From Blastomonas fulva (lineage in GTDB: Bacteria; Pseudomonadota; Alphaproteobacteria; Sphingomonadales; Sphingomonadaceae): 64,000 nucleotides of DNA. The position numbers and the translations under genes are program-made. The notes under the pieces were generated by a model that was not told the origin of the DNA, did not search any database, and saw only the letters and a list, made by a program, of their open reading frames with translations. The stretch lies in the NCBI RefSeq assembly GCF_003431825.1, contig NZ_CP020083.1:806001-870000 (forward strand). The letters are read 5' to 3'. Shown piece by piece: positions 50,483-58,610 of this stretch; within the stretch, counting starts at the first letter, position 1, and each line of letters begins with the position of its first letter.

Positions 50483-51322
50483 CTATACAGCCGGAATGCG
50501 GCCCAAGGAAGCAGAAAGCGCCGACTCGATGCGCACCCGCGCCTCGGCTGCGATCGCCTTGCGCCCGGGGAAATCGGCGGGGCTGAACGGCTCCAGGAAA
50601 TGCAGCGTGACCTCGAAGCTGCCCTTGCGGGTGAACAGCCGCAGCGCGTTGTTGGGCGCGGTCTCTTCCCCCACCCAGGCGATGTCATGCGCCGACGCGC
50701 CGTAATCGAGGTACATCGGCTGAACCATCACGCCCGGCGGCGGCGGATCGAGCACCTGCAGCAGCGGCGACTTGAACGGCAGCAGGCTGCTGCCATCGGT
50801 GGTGGTGCCTTCGGGGAAGATCGTGATCGCCCAGGTCTCGCTCAGCGCATCGCGCAGTTCGTTGATCTGCCCGGCAATCCCCATGCGGTTGCTGCGCGAG
50901 ACAAACACGGTGTCGTTGAGCTTGCACAGCCAGCCGACCACCGGCCAGCTCTTGATGCCGTCCTGCGCCACGAAAGCGCTGCCGTTGCGTCCGGCGATGA
51001 CCGGGATGTCGAGCCAGCTCAGATGGTTGGCGATGTAGAACACATCGCGCTTGAGCGGTGTCCCGACGATCTTCACCCGCGCGCCGCAGGCACGGCCGAC
51101 GGTGCGCAGGAACAATTTGGGCCAGGGATTGGAGAGCCTCAGCGTGCGCCAGATGTAATAGAGCGGAACCATCACCACCAGCGCCACCACGATCAGCCCT
51201 GCCCTCAGCGCCAGCCGCACCCGGCCGATCGGCCCGGGATCACGCCAGTGCAGATGCGCCATGTCGGGCGTATCGGGATACAGCGGCGGCGGAGGCGCGG
51301 GGGCCGCAAGAGCCTCGCTCAT
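50483..51322 (-). CDS. plsC: 1-acyl-sn-glycerol-3-phosphate acyltransferase
   Basis: The enzyme adds the second acyl chain in phosphatidic acid synthesis at the inner membrane. The 279-residue protein has one membrane helix (about residues 37-57), the catalytic NHLSWLD motif at 99-105 and the FPEGTT motif at 169-174. It could also be an ornithine-lipid or lyso-lipid acyltransferase of the same family. It sits between fur and miaB, 6 nt after the fur stop. Confidence 0.92.
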   Translation of the reverse strand: MSEALAAPAPPPPLYPDTPDMAHLHWRDPGPIGRVRLALRAGLIVVALVVMVPLYYIWRTLRLSNPWPKLFLRTVGRACGARVKIVGTPLKRDVFYIANHLSWLDIPVIAGRNGSAFVAQDGIKSWPVVGWLCKLNDTVFVSRSNRMGIAGQINELRDALSETWAITIFPEGTTTDGSSLLPFKSPLLQVLDPPPPGVMVQPMYLDYGASAHDIAWVGEETAPNNALRLFTRKGSFEVTLHFLEPFSPADFPGRKAIAAEARVRIESALSASLGRIPAV

Positions 51323-51328
51323 GTGCGG

Positions 51329-51751
51329 TCAGTCTTTGCGGTCGATCGAGACGCCGTACAGTTCCATCCGGTGATCAACCAGCCGATAGCCCAGCTTTTC
51401 GGCGATCAGTTTCTGCAGCGCTTCGAGCTCGGGATCGACGAATTCGATCACCTTGCCGGTCTCGACATCGATCAGATGGTCGTGATGCGCCTCGGGCGCG
51501 GCTTCGTAACGCGCACGGCCGTCGCCGAAATCGTGGCGGTCGAGGATGCCCGCCTCTTCGAACAGCCGCACCGTGCGATAGACGGTAGCGATCGAGATGC
51601 GCGGGTCGATGGCGGAGGCGCGTTCGTGCAACCGCTCGACATCGGGATGATCATCGGCTTCGGACAGGACGCGGGCGATCACGCGCCGCTGATCCGTGAT
51701 CCGCAGGCCGCGATCGGCGCACAGCGCCTCCAGGTCGATTTTCTGGCGCAT
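51329..51751 (-). CDS. fur: Fur-family metal-responsive regulator
   Basis: A 140-residue DNA-binding repressor of metal homeostasis genes. The start ATG 51751 (MRQKIDLEALCADRGLRITD) has AAGGGG just upstream; the frame open further upstream is unlikely to be used. The winged helix contains ITDQRRVIARVLSEADDHPD and SIATVYRTVRLFEEAGILDR. The metal region HHDHLIDVETGKVIEF lacks the two cysteines of the structural zinc site of E. coli Fur, as is common in alphaproteobacterial Fur/Mur. Whether it senses iron or manganese is not clear. Confidence 0.9.
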   Translation of the reverse strand: MRQKIDLEALCADRGLRITDQRRVIARVLSEADDHPDVERLHERASAIDPRISIATVYRTVRLFEEAGILDRHDFGDGRARYEAAPEAHHDHLIDVETGKVIEFVDPELEALQKLIAEKLGYRLVDHRMELYGVSIDRKD

Positions 51752-51908
51752 GCTGCCCCTTTGACTGCCGTTGATGGTCCAAACCAGACCTGCTGCGCAC
51801 AAAGGCAGCACCGTGACTGGCCGACGCGGACGATACCGCGCCTGCCAGCCAATTTATCGTGCATCGTAGCAATTGCAACCGCCAGCGGTGGCGGCGCGGC
51901 GCGAGCGG

Positions 51909-52337
51909 TTATTTTACCGGACGCTTGCCCGGCTTGCGGCCCAGACCAATCTTCTTGGCCAGTTCGCGGCGGGTGGCGGCGTAATTCGGTGCGACCATCG
52001 GGTAATCGGCGGGCAGGTTCCAGCGCGCGCGATATTCGTCCGGGGTCATGTTGTAATGGGTCATCAGATGGCGCTTGAGCATCTTGAGCTTTTTGCCGTC
52101 TTCCAGGCACACGATATAGTCGGGCTTGATCGAGGCGCGCACCGATACCGCAGGTTCGGGACGCTCGACTTCGGCCACCACTTCAGACGGCGACAGGCCA
52201 TTGAGCGCACGGTGGACGTTTTCGATAAGGGTAGGAATGTCTGACACGGCAACGCTGTTGTTGCTGACATGTGCAGCCACAATGTCTGCTGTAAGCGTGA
52301 TCAGCGTTTCGTGCATTTCAAATTCGGTGTCCGCCAT
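51909..52337 (-). CDS. MucR/Ros-family transcriptional regulator
   Basis: A 142-residue global regulator of the MucR/Ros family, often controlling surface polysaccharide and motility genes in alphaproteobacteria. The start ATG 52337 (MADTEFEMHETLITLTADIV) fits the family; the upstream open frame does not. The zinc-finger region reads CLEDGKKLKMLKRHLMTHYN, with Asp in place of the second cysteine, then MTPDEYRARWNLPADYPMVA. The end is basic (GRKPGKRPVK). It stands apart from fur by 157 bases and probably has its own promoter in the AT-rich 52338-52507 gap. Confidence 0.92.
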   Translation of the reverse strand: MADTEFEMHETLITLTADIVAAHVSNNSVAVSDIPTLIENVHRALNGLSPSEVVAEVERPEPAVSVRASIKPDYIVCLEDGKKLKMLKRHLMTHYNMTPDEYRARWNLPADYPMVAPNYAATRRELAKKIGLGRKPGKRPVK

Positions 52338-52507
52338 AATGAATGATCCCGTTTCTATATTTTGATTAACGACCCTTAATCCGACACTATGTCCGGACGG
52401 GCGCGGTATGCAAGAACAGACTGCTGGCGTCAATGTCATTGTTGCCAGTCAGCGCCACTCGATTGGCAAATGTAACATGATAAGGAACCGATAATTTGCG
52501 CAACTAC

Positions 52508-53029
52508 TTATAGTGTCAGGGCAAGTGTCAGTGCATCATAAAGCTTAGAATCGGCGCCCTTATAGTAATTCTTGCGCAGACCGACCTGAGTGAAACCAAA
52601 TTTATGGTAAAGATGACTGGCAGGATTGTTGCTTCGCATCTCGAGAAAAATCCGGCCAACGCCTGCATCTTTCGCATTTTCAATCACTTGGGTGAGAAGC
52701 GAAGAACCAGCCCCAAATTGACGCCATTCTGGTATCACCGCAATCAGCAAAAGTTCTTCCTCGTCCCCGATGCGACGCGACATCGAAAAACCGATCGGCT
52801 CACCGGGCTGTGCTTCGGGCGGGCGCGGAAGAATTTCAGCGACGATCGTGTGCGTCAGCGGCATCGCCAGCATCGAGCGGGTCTGGCTGTGGTTCCATGC
52901 CTCGCCATAGACCGGATCGAACGCCGCCTGCATGACCTGCATGATCGGCCCGACCGCGTCGTCGGCCGCGAGGCCGGAAATCAGCTGATACGGCGGCGGA
53001 TCAGCATATGGGCTGCGGGCCCCGGTCAT
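52508..53029 (-). CDS. rimI: Ribosomal protein alanine N-acetyltransferase RimI-like
   Basis: A GNAT acetyltransferase. From ATG 53029 (MTGARSPYADPPPYQLISGL) it has 173 residues with the acetyl-CoA-binding stretch IAVIPEWRQFGAGSSLLTQV and the family block EMRSNNPASHLYHKFGFTQV then GLRKNYY. Position 5 nt after tsaB supports RimI, since tsaB-rimI is a conserved pair. The open frame continues upstream into tsaB but is not GNAT-like there. Confidence 0.9.
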   Translation of the reverse strand: MTGARSPYADPPPYQLISGLAADDAVGPIMQVMQAAFDPVYGEAWNHSQTRSMLAMPLTHTIVAEILPRPPEAQPGEPIGFSMSRRIGDEEELLLIAVIPEWRQFGAGSSLLTQVIENAKDAGVGRIFLEMRSNNPASHLYHKFGFTQVGLRKNYYKGADSKLYDALTLALTL

Positions 53030-53034
53030 CACGC

Positions 53035-53697
53035 TCAAACCGGTGCGACTGCGGGGGCGGACGGCTGGACCGCCATCGGCTTGGCGTCCGCGCCGCGTCC
53101 ATAGACCGGATCGGCCGCCAGCGTGCGCGCGTCGGGCGCGAGCAGCAGCGCGGACCGTGCATCGGGCAGCATCGGCTGCGCCGTGCCGAAACCGCGCGCG
53201 GCGACCAGCGCGTGCGCCATCGATCCTGCGACATGCATGCGGGTGCATGCAGCCGCCGCAGCCTCCGGCCTCAGCGAGGCCAGCGCGCCGGTCGCGACAC
53301 CCCGGGCATCGAAGCCCTGGACGAAATATTCCCCATGCCCGCCGGTCATCGCCACATCGACCCCTGCGCCATCGGCGGCTTCTGCCAGCGCCATCGCGGC
53401 GACCAGAGACAGCGTGGAATAGCCGCTGACGGGCACCTTCCACGCGAGGCCCAGCGCGCGCGCGGCGGCGAGCCCGACCCTTACACCGGTAAAGCTACCC
53501 GGCCCGCAGTTGACCAGAACCGCTGCGGCGCGGCCCTTGCCCGGCAGCCGGGCGATCATCGGCACCAGCCTTTCGGCATGGCCGCGGCCCATCACCGCAT
53601 GGTCGGAGGCGATCAGCGCTCCGCGGTCGAACAGCGCGACCGAGCATGCCTCGGTGGCTGTGTCGATGACGAGAAGGGTATCGGGTTCGGGTGCCAT
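53035..53697 (-). CDS. tsaB: tRNA threonylcarbamoyladenosine biosynthesis protein TsaB
   Basis: TsaB is the inactive partner that activates TsaD in the last step of t6A synthesis. The 220-residue product has the ASKHA-fold start LLVIDTATEACSVALFDRGA and the diagnostic VNCGPGSFTGVRVGLAAARA block near residue 64. The C-terminus is short and Ala/Pro-rich. It is followed by rimI. The TsaC-type enzyme is encoded at 37461-38426; tsaD and tsaE are not in the window. Confidence 0.94.
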   Translation of the reverse strand: MAPEPDTLLVIDTATEACSVALFDRGALIASDHAVMGRGHAERLVPMIARLPGKGRAAAVLVNCGPGSFTGVRVGLAAARALGLAWKVPVSGYSTLSLVAAMALAEAADGAGVDVAMTGGHGEYFVQGFDARGVATGALASLRPEAAAAACTRMHVAGSMAHALVAARGFGTAQPMLPDARSALLLAPDARTLAADPVYGRGADAKPMAVQPSAPAVAPV

Positions 53698-53709
53698 ACC
53701 CGATCCGCG

Positions 53710-54309
53710 CTAGCCGATTGTGTTGAAGCGGTCAAAACCGGGGCGCGGGCTGCGGTCGAAAATCGTCGACGGATCGCCATAGCCAAGCGTCGAGATGAAG
53801 TTCGACTTCACATTGGGTTGATCGGCAAAGAACGCGGCATCGACTGCGGCATTGTCGAAACCCGACATCGGACCGGTGTCGAGCCCCAGCGCGCGCGCTG
53901 CCATGATGAAATAGGCACCCTGCAGCGACGAGTTGCGCAGCGCGGAGTCGCGGCGGAACTGCTCCTTGCCCTCGCCGATGAACCAGCTCCGCGCATCGGT
54001 GTGCGGGAAAAGCTCGGGCAGCAGTTCGTAAAATTCGAGGTCCATGCCGATGATCACTGAGACCGGCGCTGCCAGGATCTTGGTGGCGTTCGCCTCCATG
54101 CAGCACGCCGCGAGCTTGCGCTTGGCCTCGTCCGACACGCACCACACCAGCCGCGAAGGCAGCATGTTGGCCGATGTCGGCCCCATCTTCATCAGGTCCC
54201 AGATGGCATGCAGTTGCTCGGTCGAAACGCTCTGGTCGGTATAGCCGTTATAGGTCCGCGCGGTGCGGAAAAGCTGGTCGAGCGCGCTGTCGTCGAGCGG
54301 TGCAGTCAT
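53710..54309 (-). CDS. Nitroreductase family protein, RutE/malonic semialdehyde reductase-like
   Basis: A 199-residue flavin-dependent reductase of the nitroreductase fold. It shows the RutE-group features: LFRTARTYNGYTDQSVS at the start, IWDLMKMGPTSANMLPSRLV with the flavin-binding Ser/Asn, and NFISTLGYGDPSTIFDRSPR near the end. RutE reduces malonic semialdehyde in pyrimidine breakdown, but no other rut gene is nearby, so a general quinone or nitro-compound reductase role is equally possible. Confidence 0.85.
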   Translation of the reverse strand: MTAPLDDSALDQLFRTARTYNGYTDQSVSTEQLHAIWDLMKMGPTSANMLPSRLVWCVSDEAKRKLAACCMEANATKILAAPVSVIIGMDLEFYELLPELFPHTDARSWFIGEGKEQFRRDSALRNSSLQGAYFIMAARALGLDTGPMSGFDNAAVDAAFFADQPNVKSNFISTLGYGDPSTIFDRSPRPGFDRFNTIG

Positions 54310-54363
54310 GAAATCCGGGATCCTTGTTGCAGGCGTTGGGGGAGGATGATCGGCAGATGCGCG

Positions 54364-54939
54364 TCAGGCGGCGCGGACCTCGATCACCTCGGGCACATAA
54401 TGCTTGAGCAGCGATTCGATGCCGTGCTTGAGCGTCGCGCTGGACGACGGGCAGCCCGAACAGGCGCCCTGCATCTGCAGATAGACCACGCCCTTGTCGA
54501 ACCCGCGATAAAGGATGTCGCCGCCATCATTGGCGACTGCGGGGCGGACGCGCGTCTCGATCAGTTCCTTGATCTGAGCTACGATATCCTCGTCCTCGGG
54601 GTTGCTCGGCCAGTCGGCATCTTCTGCCGGAACCGCGATCCCGGCTGCGGTCGCTGCGCGGAACAGCGGCATGTCGGCGGAGAAATGGTCGAGCAGCACC
54701 GAAAGCACATCGCCCTTGAGCGCGGACCAGTCGGTCCCCGGCCCTGCGGTGACTGAAATGAAGTTGTGGCCGAAGAACACGCCGGACACATCGCCGAGGC
54801 CAAACAGCGCCTCTGCCAATGGCGAGGCCACGGCCTCTTCGGGCGAGGCGAAATCGCGGGTTCCCATGTCCATGACCTTGCGGCCCGGAAGGAACTTGAG
54901 CGTGGCGGGGTTCGGGGTGGTTTCGGTTTCTATCAGCAT
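54364..54939 (-). CDS. nfuA: NifU/NfuA-type iron-sulfur cluster carrier
   Basis: A scaffold or carrier for Fe-S clusters. From ATG 54939 (MLIETETTPNPATLKFLPGR) it has 191 residues: an N-terminal Nfu domain (about 1-90) and a C-terminal NifU domain with RPAVANDGGDILYRGFDKGV and the cluster-binding CSGCPSS motif. The upstream open frame (to 55014) lacks this similarity. It is the first gene of the minus-strand core cluster and divergent from the M16 peptidase gene. Confidence 0.93.
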   Translation of the reverse strand: MLIETETTPNPATLKFLPGRKVMDMGTRDFASPEEAVASPLAEALFGLGDVSGVFFGHNFISVTAGPGTDWSALKGDVLSVLLDHFSADMPLFRAATAAGIAVPAEDADWPSNPEDEDIVAQIKELIETRVRPAVANDGGDILYRGFDKGVVYLQMQGACSGCPSSSATLKHGIESLLKHYVPEVIEVRAA

Positions 54940-55088
54940 GCCACGGTATCTGGGGCAGCGGCCCGCGCTTCGCAAGGCAGTTTTTCTTTCAGCCGCCCAG
55001 CCCCGGCGCCGCATTCGGCCCGGATTGCGAAGACCTTCTGCCGCATATTCACTGGCCAGTCAGAATTGCGCTGCCTATACATTGCCGC

Positions 55089-58019
55089 ATGACCTTTCCC
55101 CTGATGCGCCCTGCGCGCGTGGCCGCTGCGCTGGCGGCGCTTTCCCTGGTGCTTTCCGCGCCTTTAGTGGCCCAGCTGCCGGGCGAGCCCGTGGCCAGCG
55201 GCACCGACGAAAATGGCAAGCCGCTGCGGCCGCCCAATCTGGAACCCGGTGAAAAGACGCCCTGGCTTTACCGCGGCAGCAACGTGCCGGTCGACAAGGA
55301 ATGGACCTTTGGCGAGCTCAGCAACGGCGTGCGCTATGCGGTCAGGCGCAACGGGGTTCCGCCGGGCCAGGTTTCCATCCGCGTCCGGATCGATGCCGGA
55401 TCGATGATGGAGACCGATGCCGAGCAGGGCTTTGCCCATCTGCTCGAGCATCTGACCTTCCGCGGGTCCAAATATGTTCCTGATGGCGAGGCGATTCGCA
55501 TCTGGCAGCGGCTGGGCGCAAGCTTCGGCAGCGACAGCAACGCCGAGACCACGCCCACCCACACCGTCTACAAGCTCGACCTGCCCGCCGCGACGCCCGC
55601 CGGGCTGGACGAGAGCATGAAGATCCTCTCGGGCATGATCCGCGAGCCCGGGCTGACTGCAGAGGCAGTGACCGCCGAGGTGCCGGTGGTGATGGCCGAG
55701 CTGCGCGAGCGTTCGGGCGCGCAGGTGCGCGTCGGCGATGCCACGCGCCAATTGTTCTTTGCCGGGCAGAAGCTTGCCGAACGCTCGCCGATCGGCAAGC
55801 CCGAGACACTGAACGCGGCGACATCGCCGGCGGTGCGCGCCTTCCACGAACGCTGGTACCGGCCCGAGAACACGGTCATCGTGATCGCAGGCGATGTCGA
55901 GCCCGCAACGCTCGAAGCGCTGATCAAGACGCATTACGGCGACTGGAAGGTCAAGGGCAAGCAGGCCCCCTACCCCGGCTTCGGCGCGCCGGACCCGGCA
56001 AAGCCCGTGGCGCGCGCCATGGTCGAGCCGGGCTTTCCCTATCTGGTGAGCATGGGAATCCTGCGGCCGTGGAAGCCGGTCAACGACACCATCGCCTATA
56101 ACCAGCAACTGCTGATCGACCTGGTCGCGACCCAGCTGATCAACCGGCGGCTGGAAGGCCGCGCGCGGGGCGGCGGCAGCTTCCTGCAGGCGCAGGTGAA
56201 CGCCGAGGACGTCAGCCGCTCGGTCGACGGCACGTTCGTCTCGATCGTGCCGATCGGCGATGACTGGCAGGCTGCGCTTGCCGATGTGCGCGGCGTGCTG
56301 GCCGACGCCACCACCACCGCCCCCACGCCCGAAGAGATCGCCCGCGAAATGGCCGAGTTCGACGCCGCGCTCGCGGTGCGCGTCGAAAGCGCAGAGACCG
56401 AGGCCGGATCCAAGCAGGCCGACGACATCATTGGCGCGGTCGATATCCGCGAGACCATCGCCGCACCGCAGACCGCGCTCGACGTGTTCCGCGGGATGAC
56501 CGCGATGTACACCCCCGAGCGGCTGCTCGAGGCGACCCAGCGGCTGTTCAGCGGAGTTACCACGCGTGCGATCCTGATCTCGCCCCAGGCCGTGCCCGAA
56601 GCCGAAAAGCTGCTCAACACCGCGCTCACCCGCGACGTGACCGCCGATGCCAGCGCCAGGCTGGCGGCCGCAGCGGTGACCTTCGATGATCTGCCCGACC
56701 TCGGCGCGCCGGGGAAGGTGACCCAAGTCACCGATCTGAGGATGCTGGGCATTGAGATGGTCGAGCTGTCGAACGGCGTGAAGGCCATCCTCTATCCCAA
56801 TGATGCCGAAGTCTCCAAGATCATGGTCAAGGTGCGTTTCGGCAACGGCTATCAGGCCTTCCCCGCCGACAAGCCTTCGCTCGCCTGGGCGGGCCAGGCC
56901 GCGCTGGTCGCCAGCGGCGTCGGCGAGATCGGGCAGGAAGGGCTCGACCGGCTGACCAACGGCCGCCGCATCGGCTTCGGCTTCGAGATCGAGAACGACG
57001 CGTTCGCCTTCTCCGCCGACACCCGCCGCAGCGATCTGGCCGACCAGCTCAAGCTGCTCGCTGCCAAGCTTGCCGCGCCGCGCTGGGACCCCAACCCGGT
57101 GCGCCGCGCCAAGGCGGGGACCGAGCTGGCCTATCGCAGCTTCTCGATGTCGCCGCAGACGGTGCTCGAGCGCGATCTGAGCTATCTCACCCGCAACCGC
57201 GATCCGCGCTGGAAGGTGCCGAGCCCGCAGGATGCCGCCGCGCTGACCCCCGAGGCGTTCCGCGCCACCTGGGAACCCCTGCTCGCGCAGGGACCGATCG
57301 AGGTGATGCTGTTCGGCGATTTCGAAAAGGCCGAGGCACTCGCCGCGCTCGAGAAGACCTTTGGCGCGCTGCCTCCGCGCGCTGCGGTTCCGGTGGTGAG
57401 CGGTGCCGATTCGCTTACCTTCCCCGCCCCCACCGCTGAGCCGGTTGTGGTGCGGCATGAAGGCGCGCCCGATCAGGCGGCGGCGTTCCTCGGCTGGCCG
57501 ACCGGCGGTGGCATCATCGATGTCCAGGAAAGCCGCCAGCTCGAGATCCTGACCGCGATCTTCAACAGCCGCCTATTCGACCAACTGCGCGCGCAGGCGG
57601 GCGCCAGCTACGCTCCGCAGGTGCTCAACAACTGGCCGATCGCATTCGACAAGGGCGGTTATGTCGGCGTGATCGGACAGCTTGCGCCCGAAAATGTCGG
57701 CAAGTTCTTCGACATCGCCAACTCGATCGCAGCAGACCTTGCCGCCACGCCGGTGAGCGCCGACGAGCTGTCCCGGGCGACCGAACCGCTGCGGCAGCTG
57801 GTGTCGCGGGCCAGCACCGGCAACAATTTCTGGCTCAACCAGCTGCAAGGCGCGACCCGCGATCCGCGCCGGATCTCTGCGCTGCGCACGATCCTGCCGG
57901 ACTACACCGTGACCACGCCCGAAAGGATGCAGGCGCTGGCCGCGAAATATCTGGTCAAGGACAAGGCATGGTCGTTCGTGGTCCTGCCCGAGGAGGCGCC
58001 CGCACCCACGGGTCGCTGA
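55089..58019 (+). CDS. M16-family zinc peptidase (insulinase-like), secreted
   Basis: A two-halved M16 metallopeptidase, 976 residues, with a signal peptide (about 1-28, ending PLVAQ) and so probably periplasmic. The inverted zinc motif HLLEH is at residues 117-121, with the downstream Glu in VPVVMAELRERSG. The C-terminal half (about 540-960) is an inactive M16 repeat with an R/Y-type pair in the last part (SRLFDQLRAQAGASYAPQVL). Such proteins in Gram-negatives degrade peptides in the envelope. A strong terminator follows. Confidence 0.93.
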   Translation: MTFPLMRPARVAAALAALSLVLSAPLVAQLPGEPVASGTDENGKPLRPPNLEPGEKTPWLYRGSNVPVDKEWTFGELSNGVRYAVRRNGVPPGQVSIRVRIDAGSMMETDAEQGFAHLLEHLTFRGSKYVPDGEAIRIWQRLGASFGSDSNAETTPTHTVYKLDLPAATPAGLDESMKILSGMIREPGLTAEAVTAEVPVVMAELRERSGAQVRVGDATRQLFFAGQKLAERSPIGKPETLNAATSPAVRAFHERWYRPENTVIVIAGDVEPATLEALIKTHYGDWKVKGKQAPYPGFGAPDPAKPVARAMVEPGFPYLVSMGILRPWKPVNDTIAYNQQLLIDLVATQLINRRLEGRARGGGSFLQAQVNAEDVSRSVDGTFVSIVPIGDDWQAALADVRGVLADATTTAPTPEEIAREMAEFDAALAVRVESAETEAGSKQADDIIGAVDIRETIAAPQTALDVFRGMTAMYTPERLLEATQRLFSGVTTRAILISPQAVPEAEKLLNTALTRDVTADASARLAAAAVTFDDLPDLGAPGKVTQVTDLRMLGIEMVELSNGVKAILYPNDAEVSKIMVKVRFGNGYQAFPADKPSLAWAGQAALVASGVGEIGQEGLDRLTNGRRIGFGFEIENDAFAFSADTRRSDLADQLKLLAAKLAAPRWDPNPVRRAKAGTELAYRSFSMSPQTVLERDLSYLTRNRDPRWKVPSPQDAAALTPEAFRATWEPLLAQGPIEVMLFGDFEKAEALAALEKTFGALPPRAAVPVVSGADSLTFPAPTAEPVVVRHEGAPDQAAAFLGWPTGGGIIDVQESRQLEILTAIFNSRLFDQLRAQAGASYAPQVLNNWPIAFDKGGYVGVIGQLAPENVGKFFDIANSIAADLAATPVSADELSRATEPLRQLVSRASTGNNFWLNQLQGATRDPRRISALRTILPDYTVTTPERMQALAAKYLVKDKAWSFVVLPEEAPAPTGR

Positions 58020-58052
58020 GGCCAGACCGAAACCAGACGTCCAGACGCAAGA

Positions 58053-58086
58053 ACGCCCCGGCGGGATGATCCCGCCGGGGCGTTTT
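58053..58086 (+). terminator. Rho-independent terminator after the M16 peptidase gene
   Basis: ACGCCCCGGCGGG and CCCGCCGGGGCGT form a perfect 13-bp stem with a 5-nt loop, followed by TTT. It may also stop the convergent small gene. Confidence 0.92.
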
Positions 58087-58120
58087 GGTGTTCAGGCCCG
58101 TGTCGCGGGCAGATTGTCGA

Positions 58121-58312
58121 TCAGGAAAGCTGACCAGGCATTTCGTCGGGGCCGTGGCCCGGCTCGATCACATCGGGCTGGACCGGGTCCATCTCGGGCG
58201 GCTCGCGAACTGGATCTTCCATCGGCGGGTCGTTGACGGGCAACTCGCTTGGGGTTTGCGGATCGATGCGGTCAGGCGGGGGAATTGCAGGATCTTCGGG
58301 ACGTGTAGCCAT
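58121..58312 (-). CDS. Small proline/aspartate-rich protein of unknown function
   Basis: A 63-residue frame from ATG 58312 with a good AAAGGA ribosome site about 9 nt upstream. The product (MATRPEDPAIPPPDRIDPQT start) is rich in Pro, Asp and Glu, with repeated PP-x-x-DPV patterns (NDPPMEDPVREPPEMDPV), no hydrophobic segment and no Cys, so it is probably disordered and cytoplasmic. I do not recognise the family. The ribosome site and lack of any competing gene on the other strand support it being real. Confidence 0.55.
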   Translation of the reverse strand: MATRPEDPAIPPPDRIDPQTPSELPVNDPPMEDPVREPPEMDPVQPDVIEPGHGPDEMPGQLS

Positions 58313-58458
58313 GATGAGGTTCCTTTCGGTGTCATATCTACGCCTGCCCGGTCACCCGGTTGCGCCATCGTGGCACCTGTCGCCATGAAAACCCCAGATT
58401 TGCCCCCCTTGCCCTTTGTGGCAACCTTCTTTAGACGCACGCGCTTGATTACCGCGAC

Positions 58459-58543
58459 GCGGGCGTGGCGAAACTGGTAGACGCGCCAGATTTAGGTTCT
58501 GGTATCGAAAGATGTGGGGGTTCAAGTCCCTTCGCCCGCACCA
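58459..58543 (+). tRNA. tRNA-Leu (anticodon TAG)
   Basis: An 85-nt tRNA with acceptor stem GCGGGCG/CGCCCGC, D-arm GGCGAAACTGGTAGACGC, anticodon stem CCAGA/TCTGG around loop TTTAGGT (anticodon TAG), a long variable arm typical of tRNA-Leu, T-arm GGGGGTTCAAGTCCC, and encoded CCA. It lies 67 nt upstream of tig on the same strand. Confidence 0.97.
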
Positions 58544-58610
58544 TCGTCCTGATGGCCGGGAAAGGGAGCAATCACCCTTTCAAAACATGGAAAGACAAGA
58601 GTTTAAGCCG

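Noticed and set aside
55164..57458. A long minus-strand open frame opposite the M16 peptidase gene
   Set aside because: Antisense shadow with composition typical of such frames; the plus-strand gene has signal peptide and zinc motif.
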